Part shown: piece after piece, positions 27,507 to 36,039 of the stretch
How positions within the stretch are numbered: position 1 is the first letter of the stretch
How the letters are laid out: each line of letters starts with the position of its first letter
NCBI GenBank assembly: GCA_963678135.1
Contig: OY782667.1
Span: forward strand, 1,240,001 to 1,304,000
DNA: 64,000 bases
Source: JAHJKV01 sp963678135
Lineage (GTDB): Bacteria > Desulfobacterota > Desulfovibrionia > Desulfovibrionales > Desulfovibrionaceae
Reading direction: 5' to 3'
Notes under the pieces: generated by a model
Told to the model about the DNA's origin: nothing
The model's input: the letters and a program-made list of their open reading frames with translations, nothing else
Database searches by the model: none
Program-made: the position numbers and the translations under genes

Positions 27507-27536
27507 AAAAAAGGCGGTTCCACAGAGAACCGCCTT
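27507..27536 (-). terminator. Intrinsic terminator of the EF-G-like gene
   Basis: Read leftward: AAGGCGGTTC, six-base loop, GAACCGCCTT and a T-run (complement of 27507-27512). Confidence 0.9.
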
Positions 27537-27561
27537 AATATACTTTGAGCAGTGGCAGTAG

Positions 27562-29625
27562 TTAATCTTCTTCGTTTGTTTTGGATTCAGCAACTACTTT
27601 TTCCGTAATATTGGGCGGAGCTTCTTCATAATGTGCAAATTCCATTGTGTAGGTTCCTTGGCCTTGAGTCATGGAGTTTAGGTCAGGCGCATAGCGCAGA
27701 ACTTCACTCATAGGCACATGGGCACGAATATCTGTTACTCCGGCATTTGCTTCAGAACCAAGCACTTTACCGCGACGCCCTGAAAGGTCGCCAATAACAT
27801 CTCCCATAAAGGAGTCCGGGACAGAAACAGTGATTTGCATAATGGGTTCAAGTAGTTTTACTCCTGCTTTTTTACAGGCAGCTCTAAAGGCCGCGGAACC
27901 TGCAAGCTTGAAAGCCATTTCAGAAGAATCTACTTTGTGGTAGGAGCCATCATAAAGGCTTACCTTAAAATCAATAAGAGGGTAGCCTGCAAGGTAACCG
28001 CGCTGTGCAGCTTCTTGAATGCCTTTATCCACTGCTGGGATATATTGTCCGGGAATAGCTCCTCCTACAATTTGATCCACAAACTCGTAACCACCGCCGG
28101 AGCCTAGAGGTTCCATGTGAATCCAGCAATCACCAAATTGACCACGGCCACCGGATTGTTTTTTGTGTCTCCCTTGAACCTCAGAAACTTTGCTTTTGAG
28201 GGTTTCACGGTAGGGAACTTTAGGGGTTTTGAGCAGAATATCGACATTACTACGGCGTTTGGCTTTTTCTACGGAAACTTCAATATGGTTTTGTCCCATA
28301 CCAGAGAGTAAAATATCGCCGGATTCTTCATCACGAGCCAGAGAAAGCGTAATATCTTCATCAAGTAATTTGCTCACCGCAGCGTAGACTTTGTCTTCGT
28401 CTCCTTTTTCCTTTGGAGCTAAGGCATAGGTAATCAGTTGGGGGGCAAGTGAAGGCTTTATAAATTCAAAACTATCTTTTTCCGGTACTAAAGTGTCGCC
28501 AGTAGAGGTATTTTTAAGTTTACTCATCAGCACGATGGAGCCAGGACCAAAATCACCTTTTGCCGGAGATTGTTCTTTACCGAGTGCAAGCTGAAAAGAA
28601 CCAATGCGTTCTTTTTCTCCTGCTGTGGTATTGGTGGCTGCCAGATCACCGGAAATGGTTCCAGACATAACGCGTGCTACTGAAAGTTGCCCTGCAAAGG
28701 CATCGGCCAATGTTTTGAATACAAAGAGAGAAACTGTTTCATCCGGAGTGGATTTACGAACTTGCTCATCTTGACCTTGCCAATCCGCATGTTCCAGTGG
28801 GGATGGCATGAGGTCTTGGATAGTATCAAGCAACATGGCTGCGCCTTTATTCTCTAAACCAGAGCCAATAACCACAGGGACAAGTTCACCAGAAAGGATG
28901 CCGGCTTTGAGCCCCTGAGTGATTTCCTCTGGAGAGAGAGCTCCCTCCTCAAAGTATTTTTCCATAAGAGCTTCATCGCTTTCCGCAATATTTTCAATCA
29001 TGGATTCGCGCATAGTGCTTATTTCATCTGCTATATCGGCAGGTATATCTCCTTTTGTAACAGCACCATTTTCATCAAAGAACAGTGCCTCTGCCGTGAG
29101 TAAATTGACTACTCCCTGAAAGGCATCTTTTGCACCGATAGGATAGTAGAGTAAGGCTGGCTTGATATTCAGTATATTTTGTAAAGATTGGAACGCTGCT
29201 TCAAAATCAGCACGATCCCTGTCCATTTTGTTGATGAAAATTACTGCTGGGATATTTGTATGCTGAATGTTTTCCCATACTTTACGAGTTAAAGGCTTTG
29301 CTCCATCCACGGCGTCAATCACCAAAACCGCAGAATCAGCAGCAGTGATATGATAGGAAAGATCGCCTGAAAAATTAGCATCCCCGGGCGCGTCAATCAG
29401 GAAGTGCTGGTTTTTCTTCCAATTGTAATTGGCAAACCCTGGTTGGCAACTGCCTCTTCTTTTAATTTCTTCGGGCTCATAATCTAAAGTCGCAGTGCCA
29501 TCTTCGACTTTCCCCAAGCGGTTGATTGCTCCAGCTGCAAAAAGTAGCATTTCGGCAACCGTGGTTTTACCGCTCCCTCCGTGTCCAACCAATGCGTAAG
29601 TTCTTTGAGAATTCAGATCAGCCAT
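27562..29625 (-). CDS. EF-G-like translational GTPase (EF-G2 type)
   Basis: A second EF-G family member of 687 residues, in addition to fusA at 36 kb. G1 is GHGGSGKT (14-21), G3 is DAPGD where true EF-G has DTPGH, and G4 is NKMD. Domains II to V are recognisable (KQSGGRGQFGDCWIHMEPL, LSGRRGKVLGSE). The loss of the catalytic-type histidine after G3 and the shortened switch region place it with EF-G-like proteins whose role is unsettled; paralogues in other bacteria act in recycling or have no strong GTPase. Monocistronic, with its own promoter and terminator. Confidence 0.9.
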   Translation of the reverse strand: MADLNSQRTYALVGHGGSGKTTVAEMLLFAAGAINRLGKVEDGTATLDYEPEEIKRRGSCQPGFANYNWKKNQHFLIDAPGDANFSGDLSYHITAADSAVLVIDAVDGAKPLTRKVWENIQHTNIPAVIFINKMDRDRADFEAAFQSLQNILNIKPALLYYPIGAKDAFQGVVNLLTAEALFFDENGAVTKGDIPADIADEISTMRESMIENIAESDEALMEKYFEEGALSPEEITQGLKAGILSGELVPVVIGSGLENKGAAMLLDTIQDLMPSPLEHADWQGQDEQVRKSTPDETVSLFVFKTLADAFAGQLSVARVMSGTISGDLAATNTTAGEKERIGSFQLALGKEQSPAKGDFGPGSIVLMSKLKNTSTGDTLVPEKDSFEFIKPSLAPQLITYALAPKEKGDEDKVYAAVSKLLDEDITLSLARDEESGDILLSGMGQNHIEVSVEKAKRRSNVDILLKTPKVPYRETLKSKVSEVQGRHKKQSGGRGQFGDCWIHMEPLGSGGGYEFVDQIVGGAIPGQYIPAVDKGIQEAAQRGYLAGYPLIDFKVSLYDGSYHKVDSSEMAFKLAGSAAFRAACKKAGVKLLEPIMQITVSVPDSFMGDVIGDLSGRRGKVLGSEANAGVTDIRAHVPMSEVLRYAPDLNSMTQGQGTYTMEFAHYEEAPPNITEKVVAESKTNEED

Positions 29626-30031
29626 GGTGTGTGCTCCAATTCGTTGATATTATGTGAGCAAGGAGCTTGTATTTTCAGCTCTTTGCTTTGATTCTTGACG
29701 TGGACTTACTTCATTTGCCCTGTACATCATTTTTCCTACAACTATCTCAGATGATTTTTGTTTATGAAAAATGACAAAAATGGTTCAAAACTATAGGAAT
29801 GTGAATTGCTTTCTGTCAAGAGGGGACAAGATTTTATCTTGAATAAGGAGAGGCAAATCATGCAAAAATACGCAGGATATACAGTGCACACTAAGGTTTA
29901 ATCTCTATTTTTTTGTTTTTGAGTACTTAGGCGTTCCTTAGGCCTGTATGCTTGCCCTGCAGGAGGTGGGTCTATTAGCTTTTCAGCTATTTTGTGCGTA
30001 AATTGGGGGAATCTAGTGCCTTTACTTTCAT
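29626..30031. other. Intergenic region between lpxC and the EF-G-like gene
   Basis: These 406 bp contain the leftward promoter at 29790-29819 and a small palindrome CAAGATTTTATCTTG near 29826-29840. A 13-codon rightward frame at 29860-29901 with AAGGAG upstream of its ATG is visible, but there is no rightward gene behind it. The rest, up to the end of lpxC at 30032, shows no gene or clear RNA that I recognise. Confidence 0.4.
29790..29819 (-). promoter_or_regulatory. Sigma-70 promoter for the EF-G-like gene
   Basis: On the minus strand TTGACA (29819-29814, perfect) and TATAGT (29795-29790, one mismatch) are 18 bp apart. The predicted start gives a leader of about 155 nt before the GTPase ATG at 29625. 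Confidence 0.7.
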
Positions 30032-30949
30032 TTATGCAGGTAAAAGTTCGGCGTTCCCTGGAAATTCTGTTGCATCCAAAGTATTCTCTGGTTCATGCAG
30101 AATTACTTCTTCAAGATATTTTTCTTTATTATCAGCGAGGAAACGTAAAAATTCGTTATTGAGTTCGTGTCCTGAAGCAAATACTTCAAAGTGTCCTCTA
30201 ATGGCTTGTCCCATGATTGCCATGTCGCCAATAAAATCAAGCAATTTATGGCGCACAAATTCATCTTCAAATCGTAGACCTTCACGATTGAGTACAGAAT
30301 ACTCATCAAGCACTATAGCATTATCTAAGCTACCACCAAGTGCCAAGCCCTGTGCGCGCAAATGCTCAACTTGTTGCAAAAAACCAAAAGTTCGGGCTTT
30401 AGCTATTTCAGCATTAAAAATTTGTGGCTTAACAGCAAGCTCCAAACGCTGTTTGCCAATGACGGGATGTGAAAAATCAACTGTATAATCAACGGTATAC
30501 TGATGGCATGGTTTCATTTTTATGTATTTACCATCTTTTGTAAAATTCAAGTCTTTGCGAACGATCCATACTTTACGAGCTTTGTTTAAGGATCGAATTT
30601 GTGCTTGGTGTAACAGGTATACAAACGAAGCTGCGCTACCATCCATGATGGGGATTTCGGCACCGGAAACTTCGATGAGTATATTATCAATACCAAGGGC
30701 ACTGATTGCAGCTAAGAGGTGTTCAACAGTCGCTACGGATTTTTCCCCCAAGCCTAAAGTGGTGCATAGCCCTGTGCTGACAACCAGTTCTGGTTTTGGA
30801 GAGAGTAAGATTCTTCCTGAGTCTCCCTCTAAAGAGAATAAAATACCTGTATCTTCTGCTGCAGGGCATAGCGTCATTTTGACTTGCTTTCCACTATGTA
30901 AGCCTGTTCCGGTGCAAGCAACTTTTTTGCGAATCGTAGTTTGGAGCAT
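30032..30949 (-). CDS. lpxC: UDP-3-O-acyl-N-acetylglucosamine deacetylase LpxC
   Basis: LpxC catalyses the committed step of lipid A synthesis with a catalytic zinc. Ligands and catalytic residues are visible: H77 in TVEHLLAAI, H234 and D238 in HKLLDFIGD, and the later SGHE histidine. The 305-residue length is typical. Its presence shows a Gram-negative outer membrane with LPS. Three 17 bp tandem repeats lie directly upstream. The gene is separate from other lipid A genes in this window. Confidence 0.96.
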   Translation of the reverse strand: MLQTTIRKKVACTGTGLHSGKQVKMTLCPAAEDTGILFSLEGDSGRILLSPKPELVVSTGLCTTLGLGEKSVATVEHLLAAISALGIDNILIEVSGAEIPIMDGSAASFVYLLHQAQIRSLNKARKVWIVRKDLNFTKDGKYIKMKPCHQYTVDYTVDFSHPVIGKQRLELAVKPQIFNAEIAKARTFGFLQQVEHLRAQGLALGGSLDNAIVLDEYSVLNREGLRFEDEFVRHKLLDFIGDMAIMGQAIRGHFEVFASGHELNNEFLRFLADNKEKYLEEVILHEPENTLDATEFPGNAELLPA

Positions 30950-30965
30950 TCTTATTCCTTAAAAG

Positions 30966-31016
30966 AAAGTATTATGCTTAATAAAGTATTATGCTTAATA
31001 AAGTATTATACTTAAT
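30966..31016. repeat. Three tandem 17 bp repeats upstream of lpxC
   Basis: AAAGTATTATGCTTAAT occurs at 30966-30982 and 30983-30999, and AAAGTATTATACTTAAT at 31000-31016. The third copy contains the odd-centred palindrome AAGTATTATACTT. On the minus strand each copy gives a TATAAT or CATAAT word 17 to 65 bp before the lpxC ATG, so the array could be promoter material or operators. Confidence 0.85.
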
Positions 31017-31117
31017 TTTGATGTAGCTAGAGCAAAAAAAATGCCATTGCAATTTATATTTATATCTACTTAATATTATTGCAAATAATTTTAAGAAATG
31101 CCTAATGCTTTGTCGTG

Positions 31118-32062
31118 CTACTGTGTCTTTTTTGCAAATATTTGCGTTTTTACTACACTGTCTGTGATTTTATCTGTTGCATTCGCTGTATTGCGTATGG
31201 CAGAGGCGATTCTATCAAATCCGGCAAGGTCTTTATGTATTTGAGCTTGACTAAAGCCAGAGTCAGGGGAGCGTAAAAGCTGGAGCATTGTTTCACCCTG
31301 CGTGCTGCCTATTTCGATCAGAAGATGCCCGTCTTTTTTTAATGCTGCTTGTGCATTTGGTAGCAGACCGCGTACATGGTCTAAACCGTCCCTCTTTGAA
31401 AACAGTGCTGTATGTGGCTCAAAGTTAATAATTTCTGGGCTGAGTTGCGTTATTTCTTTTGTTTCTATGTATGGAGGATTACTTACGATAAGGTCAAAAT
31501 CTGCTTGTATTATAATATCAGATAAATCTTGTGTGAAGTCGGCTTGTAAAAAATTTACTTGTCGTTCAACATGGTGTTTTTTTGCATTTTTTTGTGCAAT
31601 GTCTAAAGCCCCTTGTTGTATATCAAGAGCAAGGCTTGTTGACTTTGGAAAAAGAAGTGCCAAAGTGATAGCCAAAATACCGCTTCCAGTGCCTAAATCA
31701 AGGATGCGTAGCGGGCTATTGTGTTCATAGAGTTGGAGTACTTTTTCTATAATATGTTCTGTTTCAGGGCGTGGGATGAGCGTTTGCGGAGTGACGAAGA
31801 AGTCAAAACCATAAAATTCTTTATGCCCTGTGATATAAGCTACAGGCTCTCCCGTGGCTCGACGCATTATATAATTTTTAGCTTTTTTCAGTTCAGAAGA
31901 AGAAAGTTTATGCGAGGCTTCAGTCAATAAAGCTGTACGTTCAATGTGAAGGGCATGACAGAGTAATACTTCTGCACTGAGGCGTGGTGAATCGACGTTT
32001 GCGTGAGCAAGACGCTCTGTAAAATCGAGCAGTGCATCACGAAGAGTGGGCATAGTACTCAA
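31118..32062 (-). CDS. prmC: Release factor glutamine methyltransferase PrmC
   Basis: PrmC methylates the glutamine of the GGQ motif in RF1 and RF2 using SAM. The SAM loop DLGTGSG is at residues 122-128 and the catalytic NPPY at 195-198. Length is 314, with a slightly extended C-terminus. Its ATG overlaps the prfA stop as ATGA, the classic prfA-prmC pair. Confidence 0.95.
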   Translation of the reverse strand: MSTMPTLRDALLDFTERLAHANVDSPRLSAEVLLCHALHIERTALLTEASHKLSSSELKKAKNYIMRRATGEPVAYITGHKEFYGFDFFVTPQTLIPRPETEHIIEKVLQLYEHNSPLRILDLGTGSGILAITLALLFPKSTSLALDIQQGALDIAQKNAKKHHVERQVNFLQADFTQDLSDIIIQADFDLIVSNPPYIETKEITQLSPEIINFEPHTALFSKRDGLDHVRGLLPNAQAALKKDGHLLIEIGSTQGETMLQLLRSPDSGFSQAQIHKDLAGFDRIASAIRNTANATDKITDSVVKTQIFAKKTQ

Positions 32063-33126
32063 GATGCCTGGGCTTTAAGTGCTTCCGCTTGATAATGCGC
32101 GATAAGAGCATCTGTCACGTCACTGAGTTCACCTTCCATTATTTGGGGTAATTTATGCAAAGTGAGATTGATACGGTGATCGGTTACGCGACCTTGAGGA
32201 AAATTATAGGTGCGAATGCGTTCCGAGCGATCTCCTGAACCAACTTGTGAACGGCGTGTTTCATCCTGCTCGGCTTTGGCTTTTTCTTGTTCATGTTGGA
32301 GCAATCTGGAGCGGAGCACTTTGAGAGCTTTGGCTTTATTTTTATGTTGTGATTTTTCATCTTGGCAAATGACGACCATGCCTGTTGGGAGGTGAGTAAC
32401 ACGGATGGCAGAATCTGTGGTGTTCACAGATTGCCCACCAGGACCAGAGGCTCGAAACACATCAATACGGAGTTCTTCTGGCTTGATAGCGACATCAACT
32501 TCTTCTGCTTCGGCTAATACAGCCACAGTGACCGCAGATGTATGGATGCGTCCTTGCGATTCAGTTGTGGGTACGCGTTGCACGCGATGAGTGCCTGATT
32601 CATATTTTAATCTGGAATACACTTGTTCTCCAGCAATACTCGCGATGATTTCCTTGAGTCCACCGGCACCTGTTTCATGACTGCTTAAGATTTCTACTTT
32701 CCACTTATTTATTTCTGCAAAGCGAACATACATGCGGAATAAATCAGCTGCAAAGAGTGCTGCTTCATCTCCACCGGTTCCGGCTCGGATTTCGAGCAGA
32801 ATATTTTTTTCATCCAAGGGGTCTTTAGGCAACAGAAGCACTTTGAGTTTTTCCTCAAGTTCCGGCACGCGTGGTTCAATCATATCTATTTCAGATTGCG
32901 CCATTTCGCGTATATCAAGGTCTTCGTCTCTTAAAAGACTTTGGTTATTTTCAAGCTCAAGGAGTAAATTTTTATATTCGCGATATACCGCAACCACAGT
33001 GCCAAGATCAGCATGTGCTTTTGAAACTTTACAATAGCGTTGTTGGTCATTGAAAATTTCAGGGTCTGCTAATTGTTGTTCTAGTTTGAGATAAGAAGCT
33101 TCAAGCCCTTCGAGTTTGCTTAGCAT
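32059..33126 (-). CDS. prfA: Peptide chain release factor 1
   Basis: RF1 reads UAG and UAA. The GGQ motif (about residues 230-232) lies in GPGGQSVNTTDSAIR and the anticodon-like tripeptide is PTT at 186-188 in HRVQRVPTTES, where PxT marks RF1. I chose the ATG at 33126 because GGAGG is seven bases upstream and it overlaps the preceding stop as TAATG; an ATG two codons earlier sits directly on the Shine-Dalgarno. Confidence 0.95.
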   Translation of the reverse strand: MLSKLEGLEASYLKLEQQLADPEIFNDQQRYCKVSKAHADLGTVVAVYREYKNLLLELENNQSLLRDEDLDIREMAQSEIDMIEPRVPELEEKLKVLLLPKDPLDEKNILLEIRAGTGGDEAALFAADLFRMYVRFAEINKWKVEILSSHETGAGGLKEIIASIAGEQVYSRLKYESGTHRVQRVPTTESQGRIHTSAVTVAVLAEAEEVDVAIKPEELRIDVFRASGPGGQSVNTTDSAIRVTHLPTGMVVICQDEKSQHKNKAKALKVLRSRLLQHEQEKAKAEQDETRRSQVGSGDRSERIRTYNFPQGRVTDHRINLTLHKLPQIMEGELSDVTDALIAHYQAEALKAQAS

Positions 33127-34079
33127 TAGCATCCCTCCCCATTGAGCGCAGCTTTCAGTGCTGCTATGGCTACTTCTAATTGTTGCGTATCAGGTTCTTT
33201 GGTGGTCAAAATTTGCATAGCTAACCCCGGAGCGCACAATGCTTTGCACAATATATTATCCTTGAATTTTCCTGAAAATTTGATGAGTTCGTAGGCGATG
33301 CAGCTTACTGGAATCATCAGCAAAAATTTTAAGCCAACAATATAAAGATGTTTGATAATAAGATGTTCAGGAGACCAAGGGAGGAGGAGAAGAGGGACAA
33401 GAATAGTGAACAGTATAATAGATATTGCTAAGACAAAAAGAAGAAACGCTGTGCCACAACGCGGATGTAGGCGTGAATACAGTGTGGCATTTTGGGGAGT
33501 CAGTTCATGTCCTGATTCATATGCCCAGATAGTTTTGTGTTCGGCTCCATGATATTGAAATACGCGCACAATATCCGGTACAAAAGAAATAGAAAAAATA
33601 TATCCAATAAACATGGTCAGCTTAAACATACCATCCCAAATATGAAAGGAAATGGAATCTAAATCCCCCGCAATTTCAAGCCACTGCATACCAGCAGCAA
33701 AAAAATGAGGAAGAACAACAAAAAGTCCAAGGGCAAACAGAAGAGAAAGTGCAAGGGTAAGGCCTAAATGCCAAGCATTGAGCCCCCCTGTTTTTTCTTT
33801 TTCTTCATCTGGTAAAGATTGCTGTGCAGAATAGTTTAATGCTTTGATGCCATTGACCAAGGTTTCCAACAATACAGGAAAACCGCGTATAAAAGGTTTT
33901 TTAAGCCAAGGATAACGCAACAAAGTGAACCATGAACGACAGTCCACTGTGATTTTTCCGTTTGGTCGCCGTACAGCAATGGCTAGGGTATTTTTGGCGC
34001 GCATCATTACCCCTTCGATGACGGCTTGTCCGCCAACAGTTTGCTGAGCGGCCATGAAAAAGAGCTTACACATTTCCAT
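33126..34079 (-). CDS. DUF1385 family membrane protein
   Basis: The 317-residue protein begins its conserved region with VGGQAVIEGVMMRAKN and has a central VFQYHGAEHKTIWAYE, both hallmarks of DUF1385. Four to five membrane segments lie at about residues 105-125, 155-175, 220-245 and 255-275. No biochemical role is established. The order rpmE-DUF1385-prfA-prmC is common in several phyla and suggests a link with translation or membrane assembly. An alternative ATG at codon 9 has a poorer upstream site. Confidence 0.88.
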   Translation of the reverse strand: MEMCKLFFMAAQQTVGGQAVIEGVMMRAKNTLAIAVRRPNGKITVDCRSWFTLLRYPWLKKPFIRGFPVLLETLVNGIKALNYSAQQSLPDEEKEKTGGLNAWHLGLTLALSLLFALGLFVVLPHFFAAGMQWLEIAGDLDSISFHIWDGMFKLTMFIGYIFSISFVPDIVRVFQYHGAEHKTIWAYESGHELTPQNATLYSRLHPRCGTAFLLFVLAISIILFTILVPLLLLPWSPEHLIIKHLYIVGLKFLLMIPVSCIAYELIKFSGKFKDNILCKALCAPGLAMQILTTKEPDTQQLEVAIAALKAALNGEGC

Positions 34080-34175
34080 TTGTTTTTGTCCTTGGCCTTA
34101 TTGTTTGAATTAAGGTCCAGTAATCCAAAAAGATGATGCCGGACGTGAGCAATCGTGAACGTGCATTTTGAATAG

Positions 34176-34208
34176 AAAAACCTCCGCAGGTAAAATTCCA
34201 GCAGAGGT
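34176..34208 (-). terminator. Hairpin terminator downstream of rpmE
   Basis: Read leftward: ACCTCTGC, 12-base loop, GCGGAGGT followed by T residues. It lies between rpmE and the DUF1385 gene, so it may separate or attenuate them. Confidence 0.65.
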
Positions 34209-34236
34209 CATTTTTGTGGCTTAAGCCAAAGCGTAG

Positions 34237-34458
34237 TTACTTGGATTGCTCAGAATCAAATTTAGCATACTTTTTACGGAAACGGTCAATGCGACCTGCC
34301 GTGTCCACAAAGCGTTGTTTGCCCGTATAAAAGGGATGACACTGAGAGCAAATTTCCACTTCTAAGTTTTCACTTTTTGTTGAAAGAGCTTGGGATTCGT
34401 AGCCACAGTGGCAACGAATGGTTGCTTTGAATTGCTTTGGATGAATATCTTTTTTCAT
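34237..34458 (-). CDS. rpmE: 50S ribosomal protein L31, zinc-binding form
   Basis: L31 bridges the subunits. The 73-residue protein begins KKDIHPKQFKATIRCHCG and has CHC plus CSQCHPFYTG, the cysteines of the zinc-containing type. The ATG at 34458 has AGGAG upstream; a frame extending 36 codons further upstream has no similarity to L31. Confidence 0.95.
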   Translation of the reverse strand: MKKDIHPKQFKATIRCHCGYESQALSTKSENLEVEICSQCHPFYTGKQRFVDTAGRIDRFRKKYAKFDSEQSK

Positions 34459-34683
34459 GACAAATCTCCTGTCATTGTTTGCTTTGAACCGATGCTTATA
34501 GCAGTATCGCAATGCGTTGGCAAGTGTTTGAAAACGTTTTTTTAGAGTTCTCACAGAGTGGTGCAAGGTATTGTTTTAAGAGGATTTTATGTCAATTTTT
34601 GAGATATACGATGAAGTATTTTTACTTTTTTTTGTCTTTTTCTTGACCAAAAAGTGTGTTTGTATTAGGGACAATCTCCTTGC

Positions 34684-34775
34684 GGAGAGGTGTCCGAGTT
34701 CGGTTTAAGGAGCACGCCTGGAAAGCGTGTGTTGGGGAAACTCAACCGGAGGTTCAAATCCTCTCCTCTCCGCCA
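34684..34775 (+). tRNA. tRNA-Ser (GGA anticodon)
   Basis: Class II tRNA of 92 nt including an encoded CCA. The acceptor stem GGAGAGG (34684-34690) pairs with CCTCTCC (34765-34771), discriminator G, CCA at 34773-34775. The anticodon stem CACGC/GCGTG encloses CTGGAAA with GGA at 34720-34722. The long variable arm and the T-loop TTCAAAT are present. It reads UCC and UCU. Confidence 0.97.
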
Positions 34776-34784
34776 GATAAAAAC

Positions 34785-34820
34785 AAGGATTTACGGTATA
34801 TTGTGCTGTAAATCCTTTTT
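34785..34820 (+). terminator. Intrinsic terminator after tRNA-Ser
   Basis: AAGGATTTAC (34785-34794) pairs with GTAAATCCTT (34808 onward), followed by T residues. It lies ten bases after the tRNA CCA end. Confidence 0.85.
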
Positions 34821-35153
34821 CTTTTTGCCCTCTATTTCTCCCTTCACCGCATTTGCACTGCTTTTTTCTTCTTATTTTTCCTTTTCTTATTTTTCATGTT
34901 TTTCACTTAAAGGATGTGTGGTCGAATGGTCTGGGCTGGTCAGAATCTTTTTTGAGCAAGAGCAGGAGCTTATTGTGAACAATATTCTCACAATAATAAA
35001 ACGTCATTTGAGAATAAAATCATTTTTTATTGCCAAAATATTTTAGTGAATTTGGCAATATTTCAGGGTAGGGCTTGACAAGCAATCTGGTTGTGGCGTA
35101 AAAGCCAGCCTCTTTGTCAAAAAGATACTGAACTTTTTTTGTTTGGAGGATGT
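34821..35153 (+). promoter_or_regulatory. Upstream region of the str operon with inverted repeat and possible promoter
   Basis: No gene is seen in this 333 bp. ATTGCCAAA (35029-35037) and TTTGGCAAT (35051-35059) form a perfect 9 bp inverted repeat with a 13 bp spacer. Shortly after it, TTGACA at 35075-35080 is followed 18 bp later by TAAAAG, a weak -10. This may be the rpsL promoter, with the inverted repeat as an operator or upstream hairpin. Confidence 0.4.
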
Positions 35154-35525
35154 ATGCCCACGATCAATCAATTGATCCGTAAAGAACGCAAAGCGCAGGG
35201 AAAACGTAAGAAAACTCCTGCCCTGCAGGAATGCCCACAGCGCCGTGGTGTTTGCACTCGTGTTTATACCACGACACCTAAAAAGCCGAACTCCGCACTG
35301 CGTAAGGTCGCTCGTGTACGTTTGACTAATGGAATAGAAGTCACTGCTTATATCCCCGGTGAAGGGCATAATTTGCAGGAGCACTCTGTTGTGCTTATTC
35401 GTGGTGGCCGTGTAAAAGACCTTCCCGGTGTGCGTTATCATATTATACGTGGTACCCAAGATACCGCTGGTGTTGATGATCGTCGTCAAGGACGTTCTAA
35501 ATATGGCGCTAAGCGGCCTAAATAA
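35154..35525 (+). CDS. rpsL: 30S ribosomal protein S12
   Basis: S12 helps decode at the A site. PTINQLIRKERK at the N-terminus and TTTPKKPNSALRK are invariant. The lysines at the two streptomycin-resistance positions (in TPKKPNS and GGRVKDLPG) are the wild-type residues. The chosen ATG gives 123 residues with GGAGG upstream; a frame extending 21 codons further back has no similarity to S12. First gene of rpsL-rpsG-fusA. Confidence 0.97.
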   Translation: MPTINQLIRKERKAQGKRKKTPALQECPQRRGVCTRVYTTTPKKPNSALRKVARVRLTNGIEVTAYIPGEGHNLQEHSVVLIRGGRVKDLPGVRYHIIRGTQDTAGVDDRRQGRSKYGAKRPK

Positions 35526-35554
35526 TTTTTTGTATAGTTAAGGAGCAGAGCAGT

Positions 35555-36025
35555 ATGCCTCGTAAAGGACCTGTGCCCAAAAGGGCTGTCACTCCGGATC
35601 CCGTCTATGGTTCCAAACTTGCGACAAAGTTTATTAACCGTCTCATGGTTTCCGGCAAAAAATCCATTGCGGAAAAGACATTTTATCAAGCTATAGAAGC
35701 CTTAGCTTCCACTACGAACGAAGAACCTTTGAAGGCTTTTGAGCGCGCTCTTGATAATGTTAAACCACATCAAGAAGTCAAATCACGCCGTGTCGGTGGC
35801 GCGACATATCAAGTACCAATGGAAGTTCGCCAAGACAGGCAGGCTGCTTTGGCTATCCGTTGGCTCATCACCTATGCCCGAAATCGTGGCGAAAAAGGGA
35901 TGGTTGCCCGTCTTACCGGCGAATTTTTAGATGCGTTCAATAATCGTGGTGGTGCTGTTAAAAAACGTGAAGACGTGCATAAAATGGCTGAGGCAAACAA
36001 GGCGTTTGCACATTATCGCTGGTAG
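35555..36025 (+). CDS. rpsG: 30S ribosomal protein S7
   Basis: S7 nucleates assembly of the 30S head. PRKGPVPKRAVTPDPVYGSK and the C-terminal KREDVHKMAEANKAFAHYRW are typical; length is 156. AAGGAG precedes the ATG. Gap of 29 bp from rpsL and 14 bp to fusA. Confidence 0.97.
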   Translation: MPRKGPVPKRAVTPDPVYGSKLATKFINRLMVSGKKSIAEKTFYQAIEALASTTNEEPLKAFERALDNVKPHQEVKSRRVGGATYQVPMEVRQDRQAALAIRWLITYARNRGEKGMVARLTGEFLDAFNNRGGAVKKREDVHKMAEANKAFAHYRW

Positions 36026-36039
36026 GCAGGAGAAACAGA

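Noticed and set aside
27437..27523. N-terminal extension of plsC
   Set aside because: It would cross the terminator of the upstream gene and has no similarity to PlsC.
29920..30031. GC-richer segment before the end of lpxC considered as 6S or SRP RNA
   Set aside because: Neither the SRP tetraloop region nor a convincing 6S open bubble could be recognised.
34690..35046. 118-codon rightward frame
   Set aside because: It begins inside tRNA-Ser and runs through the tRNA terminator.
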